NCBI GenBank assembly: GCA_947629915.1
Contig: CANRFN010000017.1
Coordinates: forward strand, 1 to 64,000
Source of the DNA: an uncultured Oscillospiraceae bacterium
GTDB taxonomy: Bacteria > Bacillota > Clostridia > Oscillospirales > Oscillospiraceae
DNA length: 64,000 nucleotides
Reading direction: 5' to 3'
Under the pieces are notes generated by a model. The model worked only from the letters and a program-made list of their open reading frames with translations. It had not been told where the DNA came from and did no database searches. Position 1 is the stretch's first letter. Each line of letters opens with the position of its first letter. Shown in pieces: positions 1 through 8,545 of this stretch. Both the position numbers and the translations under genes were made by a program.

Positions 1-692
1 CGCCTGATAGGAAGGCCAAAATCAGGGGGGCCGGGAAGCCTTGTCACACAAGGGCTGGGACTTTCCGAGAGATCATTTGGGTCAATAACATGCGCACAAC
101 AGCCCGGCTTACCCAGCCAGCGCTCCACCCACTCTTTGGTTGTTTGATCCCTAACGGATAGGCGAGTAAAGGAACGAAGCCCCTCCGTCATTTTCTTCTT
201 CATTTTGGGCGAGACTTGATCCTCTTTTACTGTAATTCCTGATGTACCATACGAGATGTGTGGGCATGTAATTCCAATTCCAAAGCAGTCTTCGATAAAA
301 TGAACATACTTATTACTGACGCTCCAAAGCTCATCACTTCCAACGACAACCAAGTCATATCCGCTATACCTATTCCGCTTTGTTTTTGGACTTGCTACAC
401 CAAGCATTCTAGCTTCCTGTTTCACAACGAGATACCGACTGTATGGATAGTATTTTCCTGCTACTAATTCCTGCAGTGCTTTTGGGGCAAATAAATCAGC
501 CAAACCACCAATAAGCAAGCGCGGTGTATTCGCATATCGAAAGGATTCGTCTACAAATTCCACACTGTGTCCCATTTTCGTAAGCTGATCATGGAGCGCC
601 GCCCCTTGGTAAAAGCTACCATAGTCTGCCGAATAAAATGTAAGCAGACCTATACGAAGTTTTTTGTCTGCCACGCTATTTGAGCCGTTCAT
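1..692 (-). CDS. Polysaccharide pyruvyl transferase family protein (partial, runs off the window)
   Basis: The frame opens with ATG at 692 and stays open to the window edge (about 230 codons). It is clearly paralogous to the next gene upstream: both have a YGS(F/Y) motif near the N-terminus, then VVVGSDE, GIGITCPHISY and TKEWVERWLGKPGCC in the same order. Family members transfer pyruvate from phosphoenolpyruvate to a sugar hydroxyl as a ketal on cell-surface glycans. The last roughly 25 codons before the edge (below about position 75) no longer resemble the paralogue and are Pro-rich, so a frameshift or recombination junction near the edge is possible. Unlike the next two genes it has no G tract at the 5' end. 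Family assignment is by similarity to the neighbour; the acceptor sugar is unknown. Confidence 0.7.
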   Translation of the reverse strand, partial: MNGSNSVADKKLRIGLLTFYSADYGSFYQGAALHDQLTKMGHSVEFVDESFRYANTPRLLIGGLADLFAPKALQELVAGKYYPYSRYLVVKQEARMLGVASPKTKRNRYSGYDLVVVGSDELWSVSNKYVHFIEDCFGIGITCPHISYGTSGITVKEDQVSPKMKKKMTEGLRSFTRLSVRDQTTKEWVERWLGKPGCCAHVIDPNDLSESPSPCVTRLPGPPDFGLPIR

Positions 693-773
693 AGTTTCCT
701 CCCATAATCCCAGCGGCGCAGAAAACGGATAATTATGGAAGGATGTGATCAGTCAAGCGTGTTGTCAAGCTAA

Positions 774-1892
774 TTAGTCAGAGCAAGCCGCAGCGAGGGC
801 TTCTGTTAGATAGCCCAATGAAATGCAGCGAAGATCAGACAATCGTTCCTCCACTGCATCATAATCGATCACCTCCTCTGGAATGGTCTTGTCTGGATCA
901 TAAATCCTGTCTGACATGCCAAGCTCCAGAAGAAGGTCTCTCACCTTCGCACCGCGCTGCTCTGTCATAAAACTCACAAACGGCTTGTGGGAAAGTATTG
1001 AAAAAATCGCCCCGTGGAATGTAGAAACCGCACAATACGCTGCACGGCCAAATGCCCTCGGAACATCCCTAGCTTCAGTCACCCGGAGAAAGCTGTCACA
1101 CCACTTGTGGTGCCAAGCGATAGCCATCAGCTGATACCCTTTCTGTGCAGCAAAACTCACGATAGCCTTGCTCTGCTCTGGAGAAAAGTGTTCGCCATAG
1201 ACGACCACTATTGGCTCTGCATCTCGAATCTCCACAAAATACGGATTCAGCAGGGTAGGATCAAGGACCCTCAGACAACATCCCGGTTTCCCAAGCCAAC
1301 GCTCTACCCATTCCTTCGTTACAGCATCTCGAGCAGATAGCATAGTGAATGAACGCAGGCCATCGGTGATTTTTTGTCTCAGATCTGAGGCTACATGATC
1401 TTCCTCAAGAGTTATACCTGATGTGGCGTAGGATATGTGCGGACATGTTATACCGATACCAAAGACGTCTGATATATAACGGGCATTGGGATTAGTTACA
1501 CTCCACTGCTCGTCACTTCCCACAACGACACAATCGCATCCTGTATACCGTTTTTCCACACATAAAGCTGGTTTTGATACTTTTAGTCTGGATATGTCCT
1601 TTTTTAATATCAGATAAGTGTTGTACGCAGCCCATTTTTTACCAATAAGCTGATTTAAACCTGCAGGCAAAATGCGGCTCATAGCGCTACCGGCCAGAAG
1701 TCTTGCAGATTTCGCATATCGGAAAGACTCATGCACCAGTTCAACACAATATCCCAGCTTTACGATCTGGTCATAGAGAGCAGTCGCCTGAAAGTAACTT
1801 CCGTAATCCGCGAAGTATACTGTGAGCAGTACGACTGTACCCCCCCCCCGACTATTTACCATTTTCTTGGCATGCGCAGAAGGAATGTCCAT
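774..1892 (-). CDS. Polysaccharide pyruvyl transferase family protein with 5' G10 tract (in frame)
   Basis: This 372-residue protein shares its core with the neighbouring partial gene (VVVGSDEQWS, GIGITCPHISYATSG, a C-terminal STFHGAIFSI motif). That pattern is typical of the polysaccharide pyruvyl transferase family, which adds ketal-linked pyruvate to glycans using PEP. The start at 1892 is supported by AGGAGG five bases upstream. The tract of ten G (coding strand, 1840-1849) therefore lies inside the coding region at about codons 14-17, encoding R-G-G-G just before the first beta strand. Gain or loss of one G would abolish the protein, so this looks like a contingency gene currently ON. 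It is tandem with two other family members at the distal end of the glycan operon. Confidence 0.8.
   Translation of the reverse strand: MDIPSAHAKKMVNSRGGGTVVLLTVYFADYGSYFQATALYDQIVKLGYCVELVHESFRYAKSARLLAGSAMSRILPAGLNQLIGKKWAAYNTYLILKKDISRLKVSKPALCVEKRYTGCDCVVVGSDEQWSVTNPNARYISDVFGIGITCPHISYATSGITLEEDHVASDLRQKITDGLRSFTMLSARDAVTKEWVERWLGKPGCCLRVLDPTLLNPYFVEIRDAEPIVVVYGEHFSPEQSKAIVSFAAQKGYQLMAIAWHHKWCDSFLRVTEARDVPRAFGRAAYCAVSTFHGAIFSILSHKPFVSFMTEQRGAKVRDLLLELGMSDRIYDPDKTIPEEVIDYDAVEERLSDLRCISLGYLTEALAAACSD
1840..1849 (-). repeat. Homopolymeric G10 tract inside pyruvyl transferase
   Basis: Ten consecutive C on the plus strand (G on the coding strand), within the first 18 codons of the gene and in frame. 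Tracts of this length are prone to slipped-strand mispairing during replication. The same kind of tract recurs in two other genes of this operon. Confidence 0.85.
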
Positions 1893-1958
1893 ATATGCCT
1901 CCTCTGTACCCCGGCTCGTGAGTACAGAGGAGCGTTTTTCAACGTCTCATCGGTACAG

Positions 1959-3014
1959 TTACCGACCGGGGCTACTGTTTTTAGTGATTGTAAGCTTGCG
2001 CAAAAGCTTGCTCCTCACAAATTCCGCTGCACGCGGAAAGTACTGGCATGCAAACATATATCCCTCCACCAGCGGAGAGGCACCAAGCTTTTTCTTTTCT
2101 CTGTTTGTTAAGTCATCATGAATCTCTCTAAGAAGTTCTCTGTCTGGTTCCTGCTTGATCAAAGAGATAACCGCTCTCATGAGTTTGTCCTTGAACTCTT
2201 CACATTCCACCGGTTTGGGATCCCAGTCTATCTCTCCATACTCATCAGGCGTATACAGATGTGTAAATCTATCGAGCCAGCCATATCGCCTGTCAAAACC
2301 GTCCCTCACAACAATTGTCGGGATGCCCATGGCAATGCATGGAGCAGCACAGTGCAGACGGGACGTGACCACCAATGTGGCCTCATGTGCATAACGAGCA
2401 TACTGCTCCCGCGCTCTTCTCTCACAATCCGCCAGTGCAGCCATGCGATCCAGTTCGGGAGTAACCGGAATTTCATGGGTAACCCGCTCAATATACGGTC
2501 TAAACCTCTCCGGGATGTACTCCTCCACTGCAGGATGCGCATCCACCAAAAACACCTTGGTATCTGATGGCTCTTCCTTGCGTCTTGGGAAAAGCATAGT
2601 TACACATCCCAACAGATAGGCCTCATAGCCTTTCTTACGCATTGCGAGCATGGTCGCTTCATCCCTGCATCCAATGGGGCCACAGCTGCTCCAAAACTCT
2701 TTGTAGCGCAGATAACGGCCCCAGGTGTGGATAGACAGAAATATCGGGATAATATCCTTCGATGTGGGAAATGCAGGATGCTCACTGTTATACCGTAGAT
2801 ATCCATTGATCGGGAGGAGCACTTTCTCTCCGTTGCCCTTATACGTTCCTAGCTCTTCAACGGGTACGTATTCCAGATCACGTACGTCTGTACCCCCCCC
2901 CACATTCATTTTTTGGTAAATCAAGTCTACAGCAAAGCACTGCACTAGATCGCCTATATTGCACAGCGGCTGAACGCTATACTGCTTGAAATAGACAAGC
3001 CTCCCATACTTCAT
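1959..3014 (-). CDS. Second-type polysaccharide pyruvyl transferase family protein with 5' G9 tract (in frame)
   Basis: About 351 residues. The C-terminal half carries VVTSRLHCAAPCIAMGIPTI, the usual signature of the polysaccharide pyruvyl transferase superfamily, and the N-terminus has the NIGDLVQ motif of that fold. It belongs to a different subfamily from the two genes downstream. ATG at 3014 has GGAG nine bases upstream; a TTG six bases further out is an alternative. Nine G at 2893-2901 encode Gly-Gly-Gly at about residues 38-40, again near the 5' end and again followed by TACAG. As written the gene is in frame, so it should be ON. It probably decorates the polysaccharide made by this operon; the acceptor cannot be read from sequence. 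Confidence 0.75.
   Translation of the reverse strand: MKYGRLVYFKQYSVQPLCNIGDLVQCFAVDLIYQKMNVGGGTDVRDLEYVPVEELGTYKGNGEKVLLPINGYLRYNSEHPAFPTSKDIIPIFLSIHTWGRYLRYKEFWSSCGPIGCRDEATMLAMRKKGYEAYLLGCVTMLFPRRKEEPSDTKVFLVDAHPAVEEYIPERFRPYIERVTHEIPVTPELDRMAALADCERRAREQYARYAHEATLVVTSRLHCAAPCIAMGIPTIVVRDGFDRRYGWLDRFTHLYTPDEYGEIDWDPKPVECEEFKDKLMRAVISLIKQEPDRELLREIHDDLTNREKKKLGASPLVEGYMFACQYFPRAAEFVRSKLLRKLTITKNSSPGR
2893..2901 (-). repeat. Homopolymeric G9 tract inside second pyruvyl transferase
   Basis: Nine consecutive C on the plus strand, G on the coding strand, at about codons 38-40 and in frame. The local context (GTG before, TACAG after) resembles the G10 tract of the next gene, suggesting the tract is a maintained feature. 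Confidence 0.8.
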
Positions 3015-3035
3015 TTTCAATCTCTCCTTTTGTTG

Positions 3036-4226
3036 TTAAGAACTTGATCGCTTTCCAGACAGGATAATCCCTGCACAGGCTGTACCAAATAGTCTCAGTA
3101 AGTTAGCGGCAAGGCATCCAAAGACAAAGCCGTTCACGCCAAAAGTTTTGGTGCCGATCACACCGAACAGTATAAACAGTATTCCATAACTCCCCTGTAT
3201 GAACAACTGCCACCTATCACTACAAAATGTAAGCATCACTGTCAGCATGATGCTGGCAGAAAAGCAGACTATCTGCGAGAGGTTGGCTACTGGCGCAAGG
3301 GCAATCACTTCGTCTGCGATATCCGCGTAAAACGTTCTGGCAAACCAAGGCGTTACCAACGATACCGCACCATACAGCATCGCACCAACGGCGCACATTG
3401 CCGCACACATAAGAGCATAAGATCTCCGTGAAATCAAATTTGAACTTTTAGTCAGATATCCTATTACCACACCGTTTAACGGACCGACAAGCAGCGCCAA
3501 TGTTTTTCCAAGCAGCGATGCCACGTAAAATACAGTGACAGCACTGCTGCCGATAAGGCCCTTTAGCAGCACCCTGTCAAGATTTAGAACTGCATTATAT
3601 ACGACATATGAACCTGTGAGCGTTATAGAATGATGCAAAAAAGATTTCCATGTAGGCGAGAGGCGTATCGGTCTATACACGTTTCCAGTTATCAATAAGA
3701 ACACATTACAGAGCACTTCACCGATCAGGAATGTCAACAGCCAGCTCTCAGATATAGGATAAATCAGCACCCCAATCAGATAACCAGCGGAGATAGCGCT
3801 GTAATACAGGAACATGCCCTTGTAGTTCAGCGTCATTCGATACTGCACATCGCCGTAGTATCGAAGGGTTGTTATCCCCACAAGAACACAAGCCGTGATC
3901 AAGCCTCTCACCGTAGGAAAATAGCCCTGCAATATAAGGCAGGTTAAAGCAAACGCAGGCAGCAGCTGAATCAGCAGAGCCAGCAGACAATCGCCATTCT
4001 CCACCATTTCCGTGCGTCGCCTGATGAGGCGTGTGTTGTTAACTGAAAGACCGATCGCCGGCGCAAATATGGCAACTATACCCATCACAAACAACACATT
4101 GCCAAAGCCATCCTCACCAATCTGTCGATTGAGCATTGGGTAAACAAATACCTGGAGTACACCATTCATCAGGACCAAGGCTGCAACGCTCCAGATCACA
4201 TCAGACGCTATTTTTTTCTTCTGCAC
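3036..4226 (-). CDS. Polysaccharide flippase (Wzx/MATE-like)
   Basis: Polytopic membrane protein of about 396 residues, with roughly 12 hydrophobic segments from LVLMNGVLQVFVYPMLN to the final LLRLFGTACAGIIL segment. This is the layout of the MOP/PST exporter family that flips lipid-linked oligosaccharides across the cytoplasmic membrane. The reading frame is open back to 4403. A GTG at 4226 preceded by AGGAG eight bases upstream gives the natural start (VQKKKIASDV) directly before the first membrane segment, and the longer N-terminus does not look coding. It lies between the damaged-gene block and the pyruvyl transferases. The same operon also encodes an ABC exporter, so either two glycans or two generations of export genes are present. 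Confidence 0.75.
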   Translation of the reverse strand: MQKKKIASDVIWSVAALVLMNGVLQVFVYPMLNRQIGEDGFGNVLFVMGIVAIFAPAIGLSVNNTRLIRRRTEMVENGDCLLALLIQLLPAFALTCLILQGYFPTVRGLITACVLVGITTLRYYGDVQYRMTLNYKGMFLYYSAISAGYLIGVLIYPISESWLLTFLIGEVLCNVFLLITGNVYRPIRLSPTWKSFLHHSITLTGSYVVYNAVLNLDRVLLKGLIGSSAVTVFYVASLLGKTLALLVGPLNGVVIGYLTKSSNLISRRSYALMCAAMCAVGAMLYGAVSLVTPWFARTFYADIADEVIALAPVANLSQIVCFSASIMLTVMLTFCSDRWQLFIQGSYGILFILFGVIGTKTFGVNGFVFGCLAANLLRLFGTACAGIILSGKRSSS

Positions 4227-4454
4227 ATCTTCCACTCCTGGCTTACTTGCATAGAGGATATGATTCTCAAAAATCTTCCAATAATTGCACCCAATCTTGG
4301 ACCTGTTTTCTTTGGCCCTTAGCAGTCCTGAAGATCCGCTTTTCAAACACGAGTTCATGCTGGATGTGGCTTTAAACCTCAAAACAGTTCTTAGATACCG
4401 CACTTTCTACGATTTTTAGCCCACCTCTGGCTTGCATTGAGAAATGTCTATCCC

Positions 4455-6049
4455 TCAGCAGTCACACTCTGGATATTCCCCGGTAGCTTCACTTCTCTCC
4501 ACCTTGAGTGCCATCTCTTCATCGAACCGCCCGGTTGCGGACACAATCGGCTCCTGGAGTCCCAATGTGGCACTGCCTAACCGCAGTTTCTTGCTGGCAT
4601 TCTTGGCGTAGAGCTTGAACTCATCCGGAGTGATGTAGTTGTGATCCCGGAGATACTCCAGCATTCTGTCCTTGATATCCAGCATCTTGAGGATCAGGAC
4701 CTTTTGGAACTCGAACTGCTCCATCTTGGAGGCGTTGTTCAGATAGAAGTCCTCCCGGAAGGCCACGAAGGTCTTCAATTCGGGAAGAAGAAACACCTGA
4801 TCCAGATCTGCGTGATCCAATTGAGCTGCCGGCATCTCGCAGATCTCCACCATGGCACCATGCCAGGCAGCCACATCCTCGGAGATGGGGTAGTCCACCT
4901 TGGCCAAAACAGCCTGAAGAATGGACTCCTCGTAGCCTGCGGTCTTCCGCGCCTCGTGGAAGGTGTTGGTGAGGATCTGCTTGAGTTTCTCTTTCCCAAG
5001 GCCGAGCTTTCCAAAGAGAGCCATAGAGACATCCGCCTGCTTTGCCTTCTGGACGTCAATCGTCTCTACACAGACCAGCAGGATGCGGTTGGCGATGGTA
5101 TGGCATACGCCGTTGTACCCGAACAGGATGCCCACGGAGTCGTAGAGCTTCTCCGGCGGATGGAAGAGCATCAGCCAGTCGTAGAAGGCACTGCCTGCTG
5201 CCACACGGACTCTGGTCTTGTCCTCCCCCTTGCTGGTGTCGTACCAACAGCGCCCTGCACAGGGCCAGCAGAACGACCGATCCAGGGACACAACAAAGGC
5301 GTGGCTGCCATCTCTCAAGAAGTAGTTGCTGGGAATGGCATATGCCTCTAACGGGAACAGCAGTACATCCGGGTGCAAGTGCTCTGGCTTGATGGGTATG
5401 ATCGTGTGGGGAAACGGCGGCGGTACTGGGCCGGGATCAGGTCCTGGCTTGGGTCCACCGGAGATGATACCAGACAGGTCTGGATTAAAGTCCGGCAGAC
5501 CGGGATCGAAGTCCTTGTCTGGCCCCGTCTGATCGGGTGTGAGGCTCTTCACCAGATCTGAGAGATCCGGGTTGAAATCCGGCAGGTCGGGAACATAAAC
5601 GCCGTAGGGGCCTTGGATACATCCGCATCCACATCACCCAGCATCAGCTGACGGTTTGTGATGGTATGGCACACGCCGTTGTACCCGAAGTTGATGCCAG
5701 TCTCATACCACTTGTCCCCGTCTACCGGCGAAAAGGTCATGATCCAGTCGTAGTTGACCGTGGTTCTTGCAATCTCCGTGAGAGGCAGCAAGCCCTTTGC
5801 CTCAAAGTAGTCCTTTCCCGCATTTGCCCAGCTCATGACGAAATCGCCATCCACAAGGAGCGTGTGAGAGCCATTCGGCGTGAAGTAGTCGCTGGGATAG
5901 AACATGGCCACTACCACCAGATTGGGATCATCCGGATGCATTCGCTCTGCCTTGCTCGGTGTGATGGGCTGCGGAACTGGGATCGGTACAGGTGGAACAG
6001 GATCCGGGTTAGGCGATGTGACCGGACTGGTTTTGCGCTCATGATCCAT
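4455..6049 (-). pseudogene. Frameshifted two-domain protein with repeated GYNGVCHT motif, function unknown
   Basis: Two open frames (ATG 6049 down to about 5613, then frame-shifted to 4455) join into one protein of about 530 residues if one base is added at the C4 run near 5611-5614. The protein then reads through KAPYGVYVPDLPDFNPDL. It contains two copies of the same domain. Each has a Pro-rich linker, a PS(D/N)YF...DGSH or NGSH motif, a YDW(L/I)M motif and FGYNGVCHT(I)xNR. The second copy continues into a helical C-terminal region of about 200 residues. The paired Cys-His is reminiscent of a cysteine-peptidase-like site, but I do not recognise the family. It sits between glf and the flippase gene, both of glycan type. 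The frameshift could be decay, a switch or a sequencing error. Confidence 0.55.
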
Positions 6050-6234
6050 GCTTGTATACTTCCATTTCGATGTTTGTGGTCTCAACAATGGAAACATGCA
6101 ACAATGCACCCTGTCCTTCAATGGCGGACAAGCAGCAGCTTTCTTCAGGTGTTTTCCCGAGGATTTTCGATACCTCGCCGTCCATGTGTTCGCGTATCGC
6201 GGACACATGGACGCATTCCTATAACGCTGGTGGT

Positions 6235-7086
6235 TCACGTATTGAGCTTTACCCGCGCCAACTTCATCGCTTCCGCAATCGTCTCGGGCATGTTGTATGG
6301 CATGTACCTGCCTAGCCTGCCGCAGAAGACGATGTTTGGGTACTTCTTCGCTGCCTCTCTCACATACTGCAGATACCGTTTGTAGTTCCCATTGCCGTCA
6401 TATCGCGAGGGTCTGCATGGCAGCATGTTCGGATCCCACTCATCCTGGATCCTCTCCCAAGACACAACCGTCTTGTCGCTCACCTCGCCCGATATGTACT
6501 TGAACTCCACGGTCTGTACCCATGCAGGGTGCCTGGACTGCAGGCAAAACGCCTTGTCCTGGTAGTGCTCTTGATCAAACTCCTTGATTTGGATATCCAA
6601 GCAGCTATATCCCAAACGTCCGTAACAGAAATCAAAAAATGCATCAATTGGACCGGTATAGATGACGGTGTCTGCGCTGTCGGGACAGTCCTTGCAAAAC
6701 GCCGCGTATGAGACACCCGTTCGGACCGGAATGTCCTTCAGGAGGTTCTCAATCAGGACGTTGTATCCGCCTTCCGGGACATAGCCGTATCCGTACTTTC
6801 TCCACGTTGCATAGCGATTCACGAAGTCCCAGACCTTGTCTTCCTCTTCCTCCGTTTGAAAGATGTGGGCTCCGTACATGTGCACGGTAATCCCTGCGAT
6901 CTTCTCACAATACAGGTTGCCACCCACATGCTCCCGCGCCTCGATGACCAGGCACTTCTTCCCCGCATCTGTAGCCAGACGGGCAAAGGTGCTCCCAAAG
7001 AGGCCTGCACCGACTATGAGGTAGTCTAGGTGGTCTGTCTGGCGGTCTGTGGGAGTCATCTCTGTTCTCTTATCTTCTGTGTCCAT
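6235..7086 (-). pseudogene. glf: UDP-galactopyranose mutase with large internal deletion
   Basis: The N-terminus (YLIVGAGLFGSTFARLA, then HVGGN and MYGAHIFQT) and C-terminus (GRLGRYMPYNM) are those of the flavoenzyme that converts UDP-galactopyranose to UDP-galactofuranose. The protein is only about 283 residues against the usual 365-380. The missing part is internal: the helix ending WDFVNRYAT runs straight into GYVPEGGYN. This skips roughly 80-100 residues of the helical substrate-binding domain, where conserved Arg/Trp contacts normally lie. The frame is kept, so a shortened protein could be made, but activity is unlikely. The start at 7086 was chosen over 7122 because the extra 12 residues look unrelated. 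Its presence suggests a galactofuranose-containing ancestral glycan. Confidence 0.7.
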
Positions 7087-7261
7087 GCTTGTCCCCACCG
7101 TCCATGATTTGTCTGCTAACATGCAGAAGATCCATATCCCATATTGGCCTATGTTTGTTTTTCTTGTACAAAAACACGATTTTCGTTTCGTTATATGCGT
7201 TCTCCTACTCAGAGCATGCGCAATGTCAACTCACATGCCCGCATTACAAAACCACAGTTTA

Positions 7262-8271
7262 TTACAGCTTGCCAACAGACATTCTAAAAATTCTAAAGTG
7301 ATTTAACACATATTTCGACAAAGTGAAAACAAAAACAACTATTATGAGAGCATAGAATCCCAGGTAAAGGCCGGCCAAAAACGAGCTCTCGATTATCCCA
7401 TTCGGAAGCAAGGGTAAAAATTTAACAAAGAACATGTGAATCACATATATTTCCATGCTGTATTGGCCAAATTGAGCTATAGCTTTTCCAATCTTGATAT
7501 TCTCCACACCCCGCGATATTGCCATGACAAGCAAAATCGACAGCGCACTGATAATATAATATCCCACTCCCCATATTAAGCTGTTCAGCCCGTTATAGCT
7601 GCAAACTACATATTGCTGAAAATATTCCTCGCGGTAAAACACGATTGCTAGTATTGGAAACAATACCCCAGCCATCGTAAGAACCTTCGTACTTGTCTTG
7701 TCATAGATTTTATACTGCTTTGCCGCAATGCCGAAAATATAAAATGGGAAAAGCCACTTCATCTTATAAATACACAATATTTTACTATAGGGTTCTATCG
7801 CTATTACCACCCACATTCCAGCCAAAAGCAGATATCTGTTGCATTTTGCCTTTGCAGACACAAACTCCATAAGCCCCGCAATAACGCTAGTAAGATATAG
7901 TATAACAAGAAACCATACTGCCCGCGAATACAAGAAAATTTCAAAAAACTCAGATTTTGCATATTCCACAGACAGTATACCTTGGATTTTCCCCAGCAGC
8001 AGATTTGCAGCAAAGGAAATACCAGACCACATAAAGTAAGGAAGCAGAAGTCTTTCAGTCTTTTTAATAATATATTCTTTCAATTCTCCTGCGCTAACAA
8101 TCTTTTTCCCAAGAAAGCCACTGATCCAAAAGAAGATGGGCATATGTGAAAAGGTAATTAGAGTGATCCCTACATTACCCCCCCCGCAGGCAACTTGTCC
8201 AATAGATGTCCCAGGACTACTAAATAAATGGCCAAGCCCCTAGCGATGTCTATGTCGATTCTACGGTGCAC
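7262..8271 (-). pseudogene. Acyltransferase-3 family membrane protein, phase-OFF by G8 tract
   Basis: A GTG at 8271 with GAGGAG upstream starts a frame carrying DIARGLAIYLVVLGH, the diagnostic N-terminus of membrane O-acyltransferases (acyltransferase 3 family). After about 31 codons it reaches a run of eight G (8178-8185) and stops at TAG, giving a 33-residue peptide. One added G (G9) would join it to the long downstream frame (NVGITLITFSHMPIFFWISGF and about ten membrane segments), giving a 336-residue protein, normal for the family. The break lies exactly at the homopolymer and the rest is intact. I therefore read it as a phase-variable gene in the OFF state rather than a decayed one. The family usually O-acetylates or otherwise acylates cell-surface sugars using acyl-CoA donors. 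Confidence 0.8.
8178..8185 (-). repeat. Homopolymeric G8 tract that switches off the acyltransferase
   Basis: Eight C on the plus strand (G in coding sense) at about codon 30 of the acyltransferase gene. With eight G the frame ends two codons later; with nine G it continues for the whole gene. It is the third G tract of the operon at a gene's 5' end. Confidence 0.85.
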
Positions 8272-8405
8272 TTCTCACTTCTCCTCGCATCAATACATAG
8301 ATTTTCGCGTAACAATTAAAGTTTTACTTTGCTTCTTATAGAACTCGTTTTTCTCTATAGAGAAATATCAAGTACATTGTTCTTGATACATATCGTGGTT
8401 TGCGG

Positions 8406-8522
8406 TCATCCTCTCTGGCGCTCTGTAAATTCGAACGAGGCATTATATGTTGAGTAGTAGGCACTTGCCGGTACCTCCAGTGCCACACCAGCCACAAGGC
8501 AGGCAACCAAGCACATTGCCAA
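8406..8522 (-). pseudogene. Remnant of a secreted protein gene (signal peptide plus about 15 residues)
   Basis: Directly downstream of the large secreted-protein pseudogene, AAGGAG is followed 13 bases later by a TTG and a short frame of about 38 codons. Its sequence, AMCLVACLVAGVALEVPASA followed by YYSTYNASFEF, is a convincing signal peptide with an A-x-A cleavage site, but it stops at 8406. It looks like the 5' stump of another surface-protein gene of the same type as its neighbour. A short secreted peptide is the alternative. Confidence 0.35.
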
Positions 8523-8545
8523 AACCAGGAAGCAGCTCCTTACCG

